Of a DNA stretch of 64,000 bases, positions 8,803 through 18,368 are shown piece after piece. Positions within the stretch are counted from its first letter, which is position 1. The number at the start of each line of letters is the position of its first letter. The translations under genes and the position numbers were made by a program. This DNA comes from Streptomyces sp. ERV7 (GTDB lineage Bacteria; Actinomycetota; Actinomycetes; Streptomycetales; Streptomycetaceae), in assembly GCF_001653515.1 (NCBI RefSeq), contig NZ_LYOY01000040.1:310001-374000 (forward strand), given 5' to 3'. A model generated the notes under the pieces. It was not told the DNA's origin and did not search any database. It saw only the letters and a list, made by a program, of their open reading frames with translations.

Positions 8803-9122
8803 GATGGGTGGGAGCGCCGGCCGACGCCGCTCGCGACGCCCAGGCAGCACAGAAGCAGACCCGAGCTGAACCAGGTGATCTGATACCGATCACCGTCGCC
8901 CGGGCAACCCGAGCCCCAGGCAACTCGCGACTCCGAAGGAGGTAGTTGCGCTGTGGCAGTCGTGGCCGGGGGATCCATGTGTGGGCCAGTGACGGCATGC
9001 TGAGGATTCGTCGAATCGGCCGCTTGCGGCGTGTGGCGGTGCGCCGCCGGCCGCAGCCGCGGGACTCCGCTGTCCGGCGGCCGCAGCACACGCCGTGTCC
9101 AGGTGAAGGGGCGGGGTGGGGC

Positions 9123-10079
9123 TCACATGCCGTGGACGGCCGGGATCGTGCCCAGCCGGCCCTTCTGGAAGTCGTCGAACGCCTGCTGGAGCTCCTCCCG
9201 CGTGTTCATCACGAACGGCCCGTAGTGCGCCATCGGCTCACGGATGGGCCGGCCACCGAGAAGCACGACCTCCAGGTCCGGCGTGTTCCCGTCCTGCTTC
9301 TCGTCCGCCCGGACCGTCAGCGACCCGCCGTCCCCGAACACCGCCGTCTGCCCCGTCCGCACCGGCCGCCGCCCCGTACCCACCGAACCGCGCCCGGCCA
9401 GCACGTACGCCAGGCCGTTGAAGTCCGACCGCCAGGGGAGCGTGATCTCCGCCCCCGGGCGGACCGTCGCGTGGATCATGGTGATGGGGGTGTGGGTGAT
9501 GCCCGGGCCCTCGTGGCCGTCCAGCTCGCCCGCGATCACCCGCAGCAGCGCGCCCCCGTCCGGCGACGTCAGCAGCTGGACCTGGCCGCCCCGGATGTCC
9601 TGGTAGCGCGGGTCCATCATCTTGTCGGCCGCGGGCAGGTTCACCCACAGCTGGAGGCCGTGGAAGAGGCCGCCCGAGGTGACCAGGGACTCCGGCGGCG
9701 CCTCGATGTGCAGCAGACCGGAGCCCGCCGTCATCCACTGCGTGTCGCCGTTCATGATCGTGCCGCCGCCACCGTTGCTGTCCTGGTGCACGAAGGTGCC
9801 GTCGATCAGGTACGTCACCGTCTCGAAGCCGCGGTGCGGGTGCCACGGCGTGCCCTTGGGCTCGCCCGGCGCGTACTCCACCTCACCCATCTGGTCCATC
9901 ATGATGAACGGGTCCAGGTACTGGTAGTTGATCCCGGCGAACGCGCGCCGCACCGGGAACCCCTCCCCCTCGAAGCCGCCCGGCGCCGTGGACACGGCGA
10001 GCACGGGACGCGGCACCGCACCCTCCGGCGCGGCCACTCGCGGCAGGGTGAGCGGGTTTTCGACGGTCACAGCAGGCAT
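9123..10079 (-). CDS. pirin family protein (cupin)
   Basis: 318 residues, a bicupin of the pirin family. The N-terminal cupin metal ligands are visible as H80 and H82 (WHPHRGFETVTY), H124 and E126 (LLHIEAP), spaced as in characterised pirins. The C-terminal pirin_C domain covers about 185-290. Members act as quercetinase-like dioxygenases or as metal-dependent modulators of other proteins; in Streptomyces a pirin has been linked to acyl-CoA dehydrogenase control. An acyl-CoA dehydrogenase gene lies nearby at 10801. ATG 10079 follows a GAGG-type site. Confidence 0.9.
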   Translation of the reverse strand: MPAVTVENPLTLPRVAAPEGAVPRPVLAVSTAPGGFEGEGFPVRRAFAGINYQYLDPFIMMDQMGEVEYAPGEPKGTPWHPHRGFETVTYLIDGTFVHQDSNGGGGTIMNGDTQWMTAGSGLLHIEAPPESLVTSGGLFHGLQLWVNLPAADKMMDPRYQDIRGGQVQLLTSPDGGALLRVIAGELDGHEGPGITHTPITMIHATVRPGAEITLPWRSDFNGLAYVLAGRGSVGTGRRPVRTGQTAVFGDGGSLTVRADEKQDGNTPDLEVVLLGGRPIREPMAHYGPFVMNTREELQQAFDDFQKGRLGTIPAVHGM

Positions 10080-10225
10080 GGGACGGCCCTCCTCGCGGGA
10101 TGCTCAGCATCCAAAGTAGTTGAATGGTGAACAGTCGGCAAGGCGTGCCGATTCCCGAAGGGGTGAAAGAGGGGGTCCGAGGGCGCCCCACCCCCGGAAA
10201 GTAGGCCGAAAACGGCCCGGTGGAC

Positions 10226-10678
10226 TCAGCCGTACATCCGCCGCATCGCGAAGTCCACCATCTGCTCGACCGCCTTCGCGTCGAACACCATCCGGTGGTC
10301 GCCCTCCATGTCGAGGACGAAGCCGTACCCGGTCGGCAGCAGATCGATCACCTCGGCGCCGGTGATCACGAAGTACTTGGACTCCTTGCCCGCGTACCTG
10401 CGCAGCTCCTTCAGCGAGGTGAACATGGGGATCACCGGCTGCTGGGTGTTGTGCAGGGCCAGGAAGCCGGGGTTGTCCCCGCGCGGGCAGTAGACCTTCG
10501 AGCCCGCGAAGATCTGCTGGAAGTCCTCGGCCGAGAGCGAGCCCGTGGTGAACGCCCGCACCGCGTCCGCGAGCGAGGGCGGCGACGGCTCGGGGTACAG
10601 CGGCTGCTCCCCGTAGGAAGGCTGCTGCGGCTGGGCGTACTGCGCTTGAGCACCCTGGTTCTGGTCGTAGCCGTACAT
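10226..10678 (-). CDS. SseB-like protein with Gln/Tyr-rich N-terminus
   Basis: 150 residues. A disordered Q/Y/P-rich N-terminus (1-40) is followed by an SseB-family N-terminal domain (about 45-150; 'SAEDFQQIFAGSKVYCP', 'FTSLKELRRY'). These domains are common in actinobacteria and their role is not known. The Met at 10678 (MYGYDQNQG) was taken as start because conservation of composition begins there. In-frame Mets at 10699 and 10747 lie further upstream and no candidate has a clear ribosome site, so a leaderless start is possible. Confidence 0.7.
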   Translation of the reverse strand: MYGYDQNQGAQAQYAQPQQPSYGEQPLYPEPSPPSLADAVRAFTTGSLSAEDFQQIFAGSKVYCPRGDNPGFLALHNTQQPVIPMFTSLKELRRYAGKESKYFVITGAEVIDLLPTGYGFVLDMEGDHRMVFDAKAVEQMVDFAMRRMYG

Positions 10679-10800
10679 GGGCGCAAGAGTAGTGCGCCAC
10701 ATATGGGCCCAGAGGGGTTGCGTCTTATTACCGACGGGTAGCATCATCGTAGCTACTTGCTGGTAGAGATGTAACCGATCCTGCTTACGGAGCCGTCGCC

Positions 10801-12630
10801 ATGGGGCACTACAAGTCGAATCTCCGCGACATCGAGTTCAACCTCTTCGAGGTCCTCGGACGCGACAAGCTGTACGGCACCGGCCCGTTCGCCGAGATGG
10901 ACGTCGACACCGCCAAGACCATCCTCGACGAGATCGCGCGTCTCGCCGAGAACGAGCTGGCCGACTCCTTCGCGGACGCCGACCGCAACCCGCCGGTGTT
11001 CGACCCGGAGACCAACACCGCGCCGGTCCCGGCGTCCTTCAAGAAGTCCTACAAGGCCTTCATGGACAGCGAGTACTGGCGTCTGGGCCTGCCGGAGGAG
11101 ATCGGCGGAACCGTTTCCCCGCGCTCCCTCATCTGGGCGTACGCGGAGCTGCTGCTCGGCGCGAACCCGGCCGTCTGGATGTACTCGTCGGGTCCCGCCT
11201 TCGCGGGCATCCTCTTCGAGGAGGGCAACGAGGCGCAGAAGAAGGTCGCCGAGATCGCCGTCGAGAAGCGCTGGGGCTCCACGATGGTCCTGACCGAGCC
11301 GGACGCCGGCTCGGACGTCGGCGCCGGCCGCACCAAGGCCGTCGAGCAGCCCGACGGCTCCTGGCACATCGAGGGCGTGAAGCGCTTCATCACCTCCGGT
11401 GAGCACGACATGGAGGAGAACATCCTCCACTACGTCCTGGCCCGCCCCGAGGGCCACGGCCCCGGCACCAAGGGCCTGTCCCTCTTCCTCGTCCCGAAGT
11501 TCCACTTCGACTGGGAGACCGGCGAGCTGGGCGAGCGCAACGGCGTGTACGCGACGAACGTCGAGCACAAGATGGGCCTCAAGGCGTCCAACACGTGCGA
11601 GATGACCTTCGGCGACCAGCACCCCGCCAAGGGCTGGCTGATCGGCGACAAGCACGACGGCATCCGCCAGATGTTCATGATCATCGAGTTCGCCCGCATG
11701 ATGGTCGGCACGAAGGCGATCGCGACGCTGTCGACGGGTTACCTGAACGCCCTTGAGTACGCCAAGGAGCGCGTCCAGGGCTCGGACCTCTCGCAGTTCA
11801 TGGACAAGACCGCGCCCAAGGTGACGATCACGCACCACCCGGACGTGCGCCGCTCCCTGATGACGCAGAAGGCGTACGCCGAGGGCATGCGCTCCCTGGT
11901 GCTCTACACCGCCGCCGTCCAGGACGCGATCCAGGTCAAGGAGGCGGCGGGCGAGGACGCCAAGGCGCTCGTCGGCCTCAACGACCTCCTCCTGCCCATC
12001 GTGAAGGGCTACGGCTCGGAGAAGTCGTACGAGAAGCTCTCGCACGAGTCGCTGCAGACCTTCGGCGGCTCCGGGTACCTCCAGGAGTACCCGATCGAGC
12101 AGTACATCCGCGACGCCAAGATCGACACCCTCTACGAGGGCACCACGGCGATCCAGGGCCAGGACTTCTTCTTCCGGAAGATCGTCCGCGACCAGGGTGC
12201 CTCGCTCAACCTCCTCTCCGAGGAGATCAAGAAGTTCCTCGCCGAGCAGTCGGGCCACGAGGAGCTGGGCGGCGCGCTGGACTCGCTGGCCAAGGCCGCG
12301 GTGGACCTGGAGGCGATCGTCGGCACGATGATCACCGACCTGACCGCCACCGGTGAGGACGTCAAGAACATCTACAAGGTGGGCCTCAACACCACCCGCC
12401 TGCTGATGGCGTCCGGTGACGTCGTCGTCGGCTACCTGCTCCTCAAGAGCGCGGCCGTCGCCGCCGAGAAGCTGCCGTCGGCCTCGGCCAAGGACGTCCC
12501 CTTCTACACCGGCAAGATCGCCGCCGCGAAGTTCTTCGCCACGAACGTCCTGCCGGGCGTCGGTGCCGCCCGCGCGCTGGCCGAGACCGTCGACAACTCC
12601 CTTATGGAGCTTGACGAGGCCGCGTTCTGA
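10801..12630 (+). CDS. acyl-CoA dehydrogenase, long form (FadE type)
   Basis: 609 residues, longer than the usual ~390 because of an extra C-terminal helical domain, as in FadE5-type enzymes. The substrate/FAD middle domain shows '[13 protein letters not shown]'. The catalytic glutamate is probably E446 in [10 protein letters not shown]. The enzyme oxidises acyl-CoA to 2-enoyl-CoA with FAD in beta-oxidation. ATG 10801 is preceded by CGGAG. A monocistronic unit is likely: a strong hairpin follows the gene, and about 120 bases of AT-richer DNA precede it. The pirin gene upstream may be functionally linked. Confidence 0.93.
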   Translation: MGHYKSNLRDIEFNLFEVLGRDKLYGTGPFAEMDVDTAKTILDEIARLAENELADSFADADRNPPVFDPETNTAPVPASFKKSYKAFMDSEYWRLGLPEEIGGTVSPRSLIWAYAELLLGANPAVWMYSSGPAFAGILFEEGNEAQKKVAEIAVEKRWGSTMVLTEPDAGSDVGAGRTKAVEQPDGSWHIEGVKRFITSGEHDMEENILHYVLARPEGHGPGTKGLSLFLVPKFHFDWETGELGERNGVYATNVEHKMGLKASNTCEMTFGDQHPAKGWLIGDKHDGIRQMFMIIEFARMMVGTKAIATLSTGYLNALEYAKERVQGSDLSQFMDKTAPKVTITHHPDVRRSLMTQKAYAEGMRSLVLYTAAVQDAIQVKEAAGEDAKALVGLNDLLLPIVKGYGSEKSYEKLSHESLQTFGGSGYLQEYPIEQYIRDAKIDTLYEGTTAIQGQDFFFRKIVRDQGASLNLLSEEIKKFLAEQSGHEELGGALDSLAKAAVDLEAIVGTMITDLTATGEDVKNIYKVGLNTTRLLMASGDVVVGYLLLKSAAVAAEKLPSASAKDVPFYTGKIAAAKFFATNVLPGVGAARALAETVDNSLMELDEAAF

Positions 12631-12688
12631 GCGACGCGTCACCGCTCGTCCGAGAGCCTCCGGCGATCTCCTTCGAGGCCGCCGGACC

Positions 12689-12722
12689 AAGGGCCCGCTT
12701 CCCGCCCGGGGAGCGGGCCCTT
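12689..12722 (+). terminator. hairpin terminator after the acyl-CoA dehydrogenase gene
   Basis: An 11-bp perfect stem (12689-12699 with 12712-12722) ends in TTGT and lies 58 bases past the stop codon. Confidence 0.75.
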
Positions 12723-12753
12723 GTCCGTCGGTGCCCCTGGTTAAGGTGAACGC

Positions 12754-14043
12754 ATGAGCACACCCTCCCGCTTCGACCGCGGACACACCGACGACCTGAT
12801 GTCCTTCCTCGCGGCGAGCCCGTCGCCGTACCACGCGGTGGCGAACGCGGCCGCGCGGCTGGAGAAGGCCGGCTTCCAGCAGGTGCGGGAGACGGACGCG
12901 TGGGACGCGTCGGTCGGCGGGAAGTACGTGCTGCGCGGGGGCGCGATCATCGCGTGGTTCGTGCCGGAGGGCGCTTCGGCGCACACCCCGTTCCGGATCG
13001 TGGGCGCGCACACCGACTCGCCGAACCTGCGGGTCAAGCCGCTGCCGGACACGGGGGCGTTCGGCTGGCGCCAGGTCGCCGTGGAGGTCTACGGCGGGAC
13101 GCTCCTGAACACCTGGCTCGACCGCGACCTGGGCCTGGCGGGCCGCCTCACCCTGCGCGACGGCTCGCACCGCCTGGTGAACGTGGACCGCGCGCTGCTG
13201 CGCGTGCCACAGCTCGCCATCCACCTCGACCGCTCGGCCAACGACGGGCTCAAGCTGGACCGGCAGAAGCACCTCCAGCCGATCTGGGGCCTCGGTGACG
13301 TCGCGGAGGGCGATCTGATCCGCTTCCTGGAGCAGGAGGAGGGCCTGGCCGAGGGCGAGGTGACCGGCTGGGACCTGATGGTGCACTCGATCGAGCGGCC
13401 GTCGTACCTGGGCCGCGACAACGAGCTGGTGGCGGGCCCGAGGATGGACAACCTGATCTCGGTGCACGCGGGCACGGCGGCGCTGGCGGCGGCGTCCACG
13501 GCGGCCGGTCTGCCCTTCATCCCGGTCCTGGCGGCCTTCGACCACGAGGAGAACGGCTCACAGGCCGACACCGGCGCGGACGGGCCGCTGCTCGGGACGG
13601 TCCTGGAGCGCTCGGTGTTCGCGCGCGGCGGTTCGTACGAGGACAAGGCGCGCGCCTTCGCGGGTACGGTCTGCCTGTCCTCCGACACGGGCCACGCCAT
13701 CCACCCCAACTACGCGGAGCGCCACGACCCGACGCACCACCCGCGCGCCAACGGCGGCCCGATCCTGAAGGTCAACGTCAACCAGCGGTACGCGACGGAC
13801 GGTTCGGGCCGGGCGGTCTTCGCGGCGGCGTGCGAGCGGGCGGGCGTGCCGTGGCAGCACTTCGTCTCCAACAACGCGATGCCGTGCGGCACGACGATCG
13901 GCCCCATCACAGCGGCGCGCCACGGCATCCAGACGGTGGACATCGGGGTGGCGATCCTGTCGATGCACAGCGCGCGCGAGCTGTGCGGGGCGGACGACCC
14001 GCACATGCTGGCCAACGCGCTCCGCGCCTTCCTGGAATCCTGA
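12754..14043 (+). CDS. apeB: M18 family aminopeptidase (aspartyl aminopeptidase type)
   Basis: 429 residues, the usual length for M18. Zinc-ligand motifs are GAHTDSPNL (H86), D263-H-E-E (FDHEENGS), SSDTGHAIHPNY in the middle, and MHSARELCG near the C-terminus. The enzyme removes N-terminal residues, preferably acidic ones, from peptides in the cytosol. ATG 12754 follows AAGGTGA. The gene converges on the NHL protein gene, and a long palindrome between them can serve both. Confidence 0.92.
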   Translation: MSTPSRFDRGHTDDLMSFLAASPSPYHAVANAAARLEKAGFQQVRETDAWDASVGGKYVLRGGAIIAWFVPEGASAHTPFRIVGAHTDSPNLRVKPLPDTGAFGWRQVAVEVYGGTLLNTWLDRDLGLAGRLTLRDGSHRLVNVDRALLRVPQLAIHLDRSANDGLKLDRQKHLQPIWGLGDVAEGDLIRFLEQEEGLAEGEVTGWDLMVHSIERPSYLGRDNELVAGPRMDNLISVHAGTAALAAASTAAGLPFIPVLAAFDHEENGSQADTGADGPLLGTVLERSVFARGGSYEDKARAFAGTVCLSSDTGHAIHPNYAERHDPTHHPRANGGPILKVNVNQRYATDGSGRAVFAAACERAGVPWQHFVSNNAMPCGTTIGPITAARHGIQTVDIGVAILSMHSARELCGADDPHMLANALRAFLES

Positions 14044-14109
14044 CCCCACCCCCGGGGCTACGCCCCCGGACCCCGCTTTCGCGTTGACCTGCACGCCGGT
14101 GGGGGCTGG

Positions 14110-14161
14110 TCGCGCAGTTCCCCGCGCCCCTGGGCACTCAGGGGCGCGGGGAACTGCGCGA
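14110..14161. terminator. 22-bp inverted repeat, bidirectional terminator
   Basis: A perfect stem (14110-14131 with 14140-14161) and an 8-base loop lie between convergent genes. The GCGCAGTTCCCCGCGCCCCT arm is a sequence widely repeated at gene ends in Streptomyces genomes. Confidence 0.85.
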
Positions 14162-14232
14162 GCAACCCGGCACGGTCCGCGGACAAACCCCGGCCGCCCG
14201 CCAGAGGGCTTTCGGGAAGGGGTGGGGAGGGG

Positions 14233-16014
14233 CTACCCGTCCAGGCCCGCCAGAACCAGGGGCAGGCGGGTTGCGCCCGTCGGGGTCAGACGGACCGGCA
14301 CCCCCCAGTCCTGCTGATGCACATGGCACGCCGGGTACTCGTTCGCCGGATCGTCGTCGCACGACGCCGCCATCGCGGAGACGTGCAGGACCCCCTCCGC
14401 CACCGCCGGGTTCAGCGACAGCTCACGCGAGAGGTCCGTCCCCGTACCCTCCCCCGACACCAGCAGCTCCGCCGGAGTCGAGGAGACGATCAGCCGCGTC
14501 GAGGGGCCGTAGCGGGTGTCCAGCTTCTGGCCGGCGGGGGCCTGGAAGACCACGTCCAGCTGGAGGAGGCCGGGGGCGACCTCGGTCGCCGCCCGCTGCG
14601 TACGGTGCGCCACCGCGTCCACCCGTACCGCCGACTCCGGCAGCCGCAGCCGCGTCAGCCGGTGCCGAGCCGACTCGACCACCACGATGTCGTCCCCGAC
14701 GAGCACCGCGTCGCTGGGCTCGCGCAGGTCCGTGGCGAGCGTGGTGACCTCGCCGGACGCCGGGTCGTAGCGCCGCAGCGCGTGGTTGTACGTGTCGCAG
14801 ACGGCCACCGATCCGTCGGGCAGGGCCGTCACGCCCAGCGGATGCTGGAGCAGCGCCTGCCCCGCCTCCCCGTCCCGGTGGCCGAAGTCGAAGAGCCCGG
14901 TCCCGACGGCCGTCCCCACGACGTAGCCGTCGCCCTCACGCTCCACGTACCGCAGCGCCGAGTTCTCCGAGTCCGCGACCCACAGCCGGTCCTCGGTCGC
15001 CGCCAGTCCGGACGGCTGCGCGAACCACGCCTCGGCGGCCGGCCCGTCGACCAGGCCCTCCTGGGTCGTCCCGGCCGCGACCTCGACCGTGCCGGTCGAC
15101 GGGTCGTACGTCCACAGCTGGTGCACCCCGGCCATGGCGATCCACACCTTGCCCTGCCACCAGGCGACGTCCCACGGCGAGGAGAGGTCGACGTCCAGGG
15201 CGGGACCGGACGTGGGCGAGCCCTGCCACCACTGCCTGCCGGTACCGGCGACCCGCTCCACCGCCCCGCTCGCCGGGTCGAGGACCCGCAGCGCGTGGTG
15301 GACGGTGTCCGCGACGATCACGCGCCCGTCCGGCAGCGGCGCCAGCCCCTGCGGCTCCTTGAAGTCGCCGTCGCCGATCCGCCGCACCACCGTCTCGCCA
15401 TCGGGCTCCAGCTCGACCAGCTGGTGCCGGGTCGAGTCGGAGACGAGCAGGTTGCCGCTCTCCGGCAGCACCAGCACCTTGCCGGGGAAGCGCAGATCGC
15501 TCGCCACCGGCTCCGGCGGCACATACGGCCCGTCCCCGCGCCGCAGCGTCCCCTTGGCCCCGTGCTCGGCCTCCAGGTCCTCCACCAGCTTCGCGATGGC
15601 GTGGGCGTGCCCCTCGCCCGCGTGCTGGGCGACGATGTACCCCTCGGGGTCGATCACGACGAGCGTGGGCCAGGCCCGTACCGCGTACTGCTTCCAGGTC
15701 GCGAGCTCCGGGTCGTCCAGGACCGGGTGGTGCACCTGGTAGCGCTCCACGGCGTCGACGACGGCCTGGTGCTCGGCCTCGTGCACGAACTTCGGCGAGT
15801 GCACCCCGATGATCACCACGGTGTCGCGGTGCTTCTCCTCCAGCTCCCGCAGCTCGTCCAGGACGTGCAGACAGTTGATGCAGCAGAAGGTCCAGAAGTC
15901 GAGGATGACGATCCTCCCCCGCAGGTCGGCGAGGGTGTACTCCTGATCACCGGTGTTCAGCCAGCCGCCCTTGCCGATCAGCTCGGGGGCCCGAACGCGT
16001 GCACGTGTAGCCAT
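14233..16014 (-). CDS. thioredoxin-like/NHL-repeat protein (NHLRC2-like)
   Basis: 593 residues. An N-terminal thioredoxin-like domain (about 10-165) carries the active site WTFCCINC (C45-x-x-C48) and the cis-Pro 'AWPTLVV'. It is followed by an NHL beta-propeller (about 185-490; repeats with 'VSDSTRHQ', 'VADTVHHALR', 'VCDTYNHALR') and a C-terminal beta domain. There is no signal peptide, so it acts in the cytosol. Bacterial members resemble vertebrate NHLRC2; the substrate is unknown. ATG 16014 was preferred to an upstream Met because the domain starts at once (MATRARVRAPEL). It is divergent from the LURP-one-like gene, 40 bases away. Confidence 0.85.
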   Translation of the reverse strand: MATRARVRAPELIGKGGWLNTGDQEYTLADLRGRIVILDFWTFCCINCLHVLDELRELEEKHRDTVVIIGVHSPKFVHEAEHQAVVDAVERYQVHHPVLDDPELATWKQYAVRAWPTLVVIDPEGYIVAQHAGEGHAHAIAKLVEDLEAEHGAKGTLRRGDGPYVPPEPVASDLRFPGKVLVLPESGNLLVSDSTRHQLVELEPDGETVVRRIGDGDFKEPQGLAPLPDGRVIVADTVHHALRVLDPASGAVERVAGTGRQWWQGSPTSGPALDVDLSSPWDVAWWQGKVWIAMAGVHQLWTYDPSTGTVEVAAGTTQEGLVDGPAAEAWFAQPSGLAATEDRLWVADSENSALRYVEREGDGYVVGTAVGTGLFDFGHRDGEAGQALLQHPLGVTALPDGSVAVCDTYNHALRRYDPASGEVTTLATDLREPSDAVLVGDDIVVVESARHRLTRLRLPESAVRVDAVAHRTQRAATEVAPGLLQLDVVFQAPAGQKLDTRYGPSTRLIVSSTPAELLVSGEGTGTDLSRELSLNPAVAEGVLHVSAMAASCDDDPANEYPACHVHQQDWGVPVRLTPTGATRLPLVLAGLDG

Positions 16015-16054
16015 ACCCCCATCCAACCCCAAAACCAGGGGTACGCATTCCGCC

Positions 16055-16561
16055 ATGAAGTATCTGGTGCGCGACAAGATCTTCGCGATCGGCGACGACT
16101 ACTGGATCGAGACCGAGGACGGCCGGCCCGCCTTCCTCGTCGACGGCAAGGCGCTGCGGCTGCGGGACACCCTGGAGCTGAAGGACCCGACCGGGCACGT
16201 ACTGATCACCCTGCGCAAGAAGATGTTCAGCATCCGGGACGCGATGACCATCGAGCGGGACGAGCGCCCGCTGGCCACGATCCGCCGCAAACGGCTCTCG
16301 CTGCTGCGCAACCACTACCGCGTCGCCCTGGTCGAGGGCACCGAGCTCGATGTCTCCGGCAAGATCCTCGACCGCGAGTTCACGGTCGAGTACGACGGGG
16401 AGCTGCTCGCGCACGTCTCGCGCCGCTGGTTCCGGGTGCGCGAGACGTACGCGGTGAACGTCGTCCGCGAGGACACCGACGCGGCGCTGCTGATCGCCGT
16501 CGTGGTGTGCGTGATCCGGATGGACGAGCGGGACCGGGACCAGGACGGGGAGGACGACTAG
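16055..16561 (+). CDS. LURP-one-related (Tubby-C-like fold) protein
   Basis: 168 residues. The pattern 'YLVRDKIFAIGDDYWIxxxDG', 'LRLRDTLEL', 'LITLRKKMFSIRDAMTI' and 'ILDREFTV' is the LOR/Tubby C-terminal-like 12-stranded barrel. The protein is soluble with an acidic tail. Bacterial members are mostly uncharacterised; phospholipid-scramblase-like relatives exist. ATG 16055 is the first Met of the domain. Its 3' end faces the nitrilase gene 28 bases away. Confidence 0.8.
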   Translation: MKYLVRDKIFAIGDDYWIETEDGRPAFLVDGKALRLRDTLELKDPTGHVLITLRKKMFSIRDAMTIERDERPLATIRRKRLSLLRNHYRVALVEGTELDVSGKILDREFTVEYDGELLAHVSRRWFRVRETYAVNVVREDTDAALLIAVVVCVIRMDERDRDQDGEDD

Positions 16562-16589
16562 GACCCCGCCGGTGGCCGGAAGCCGCCGC

Positions 16590-17387
16590 TCACGCCCCCG
16601 GCGCCCGTACTCCCAGCCGGCGGTCCTTCAGCGCCGGGAACTGCTCCCGCGTCGCCGCCACCTTCTCCGTGTCCAGCTCGACCGTGAGGACCTCCTCGTC
16701 CTCGCCCGCCTCCGCCAGGACCTCGCCCCAGGGGTCCACCACGATGCTGTGGCCCGCCTGCGGGACGCCCGCGTGGGTGCCGCCGGTGCCGCAGGCCAGG
16801 ACGTACGCCTGGTTCTCGACCGCACGCGCCCTGGCGAGCAGCGTCCAGTGCGCCAGGCGTCTGGCGGGCCAGCCGGCCGGGACGACGAAGGTCTGGGCGC
16901 CCGCGTCCACCAGGCCCCGGAACAGCTCGGGGAAGCGCAGGTCGTAACAGGTCGCCAGGCCGAGCGTGGTCTGTGGCAGCGCTACCGTGACCAGTTCCTC
17001 GCCCGCGTCCATCAGCACCGCCTCGCCCTGGTCGAAGCCGAAGCGGTGGATCTTGCGGTAGGCGGCGGCCAGTTCGCCCTCGGGCGTGAAGACCAGGGAG
17101 GTGTTGTAGAGGCCGCCGTCCGCGCCCCGCTCGGGGACCGACCCGGCGTGCAGCCAGACGCCCGCGTCCCGCGCGGCCTTTGACATCGCCTCACGCGTCG
17201 GCCCGTCAGCGACCCGCTCCGCCTCGGCCGCGAAGCTCTCGTACGCGAAGGCCCCCACCGTCCACAGCTCGGGCAGCACGACCAGATCGCTGTCCGCCTG
17301 GTCCCGTACCAGCGCGGCCGCTCGATGTCTGCGGGAATCCACCGATTCCTGTGGATCCACACCGAATTGGATGAGGGAGGCGCGCAC
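16590..17387 (-). CDS. carbon-nitrogen hydrolase (nitrilase superfamily)
   Basis: 265 residues, the normal single-domain length. The catalytic triad is visible: E40 (LPELW), K112 (YRKIHRFG) and C147 (GLATCYDLRFP). The 'ELWTVG' and 'KIHRFGFDQGE' surroundings are those of the omega-amidase/deaminated-glutathione-amidase-like branch, which hydrolyses amide bonds of small metabolites in the cytosol. ATG 17387 is used. The neighbour at 17528 is divergent, leaving a 140-base shared promoter region. Confidence 0.88.
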   Translation of the reverse strand: MRASLIQFGVDPQESVDSRRHRAAALVRDQADSDLVVLPELWTVGAFAYESFAAEAERVADGPTREAMSKAARDAGVWLHAGSVPERGADGGLYNTSLVFTPEGELAAAYRKIHRFGFDQGEAVLMDAGEELVTVALPQTTLGLATCYDLRFPELFRGLVDAGAQTFVVPAGWPARRLAHWTLLARARAVENQAYVLACGTGGTHAGVPQAGHSIVVDPWGEVLAEAGEDEEVLTVELDTEKVAATREQFPALKDRRLGVRAPGA

Positions 17388-17527
17388 ACTACCACCGTCC
17401 TGGCATTCGAGTTGTCAACACGGGCCTACGATCGTCACACGAAAGCACTGCCGGGGTGCCTTTCGGCAGCGTAACTTAACTGCCACAGCGCCCAGCCCGC
17501 GTACGTACAGAACCGCCGAGGGGTCCC

Positions 17528-18352
17528 GTGACCGTCCATCCCAGCCTCCAGACCTACGCCGACGCCTGGACCCACTCCATCGAGGCGATAACCGAGCTGG
17601 TGATGCCGCTCGTCGAGGGGGAGTGGAACCGCGCCACTCCGTGCCCGTCGTGGTCGGTGCGCGACATCGTGTCGCACATCATCGGGATGGAATGCGAACA
17701 GCTCGGCGACCCGCGCCCGATCCACACCCTGCCGCGCGATCTCTACCACGTGCAGAGTGAGTTCGCGCGCTACATGGAGATGCAGGTCGATGTGCGCCGG
17801 CACCACACCGCGCCGGAGATGACCTCGGAGCTGGAGTACACGGTCATCCGCCGGGCGCGGCAGCTGCGCAACGAGAGCCGGGACCCCGAGACCATGGTCC
17901 GCGCCCCGCTCGGCGCCGAGCAGACCCTGGAACTGGCGCTGCGGATGCGGGCGTTCGACGTGTGGGTGCACGAGCAGGACCTGCGGTGGGCGCTGGGCAA
18001 GCCGGGCAACCTCGACTCGCCGGGCGCGTATGTGGCCCGCGACATCCTGCTGCACACCCTGCCGAGAGTCGTGGCCAAGGACGCGGGCGCCCCGCCGAAC
18101 TCGGCGGTCGTCTTCGACATCCACGGCCCGGTCGAGTTCCTGCGTACGGTACGGGTCGACGCCGAAGGGCACGGCACGGTCGACGGCGCGCCCTCGCTCG
18201 GCCCGCTCGCCACCCTCGCGATGGACTGGGAGACGTTCGTCCGCCTGGCCTGCGGCCGGGTGCGCCCGCACGCGGTGGCGGACCGGGTGAAGACCGAGGG
18301 CGACCAGGAGCTCGCGGCGGCGATCCTGCGGGACTTCGCGGTCACGCCGTAG
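17528..18352 (+). CDS. maleylpyruvate-isomerase/mycothiol-dependent (TIGR03083-like) protein
   Basis: 274 residues. An N-terminal DinB-like four-helix domain has 'ATPCPSWSVRDIVSHIIG' (H50 a likely metal ligand) and a second histidine in 'VWVHEQDLR', the pattern of the mycothiol-dependent maleylpyruvate isomerase family. A C-terminal SCP2-like region follows. Such proteins are numerous in mycothiol-producing actinobacteria and most have unknown substrates. Start GTG 17528 fits the family's N-terminus; a GAGGGG stretch precedes it. Confidence 0.8.
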   Translation: MTVHPSLQTYADAWTHSIEAITELVMPLVEGEWNRATPCPSWSVRDIVSHIIGMECEQLGDPRPIHTLPRDLYHVQSEFARYMEMQVDVRRHHTAPEMTSELEYTVIRRARQLRNESRDPETMVRAPLGAEQTLELALRMRAFDVWVHEQDLRWALGKPGNLDSPGAYVARDILLHTLPRVVAKDAGAPPNSAVVFDIHGPVEFLRTVRVDAEGHGTVDGAPSLGPLATLAMDWETFVRLACGRVRPHAVADRVKTEGDQELAAAILRDFAVTP

Positions 18353-18368
18353 CCCCTGGGGGCGGCTC

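Larger units (their letters stand above)
8713..9122. other. 410-base intergenic region
   Basis: Between the oxidoreductase start and the pirin stop no frame looks like a protein gene. It holds the putative ECF promoter, the CRP/FNR-like palindrome and, at 8936-8941, a strong ribosome-site-like AAGGAGG. That is followed by a GTG frame of only about 16 codons, too short to accept as a gene. Confidence 0.5.

Noticed and set aside
8952..9000. Mini-ORF of about 16 codons behind AAGGAGG
   Set aside because: Too short, not clearly conserved, and the ribosome site may be chance.
10753..13545. A 930-residue open frame on the minus strand
   Set aside because: It lies antisense to the acyl-CoA dehydrogenase and M18 genes, is Arg/Val/Gly-rich without domains, and is explained by the high GC content of the third codon positions.
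14317..16947. An 876-residue open frame on the plus strand
   Set aside because: Antisense to the NHL protein gene and running into a shadow frame of the LURP-one-like gene; repetitive Arg/Pro/Val composition and no recognisable motif.
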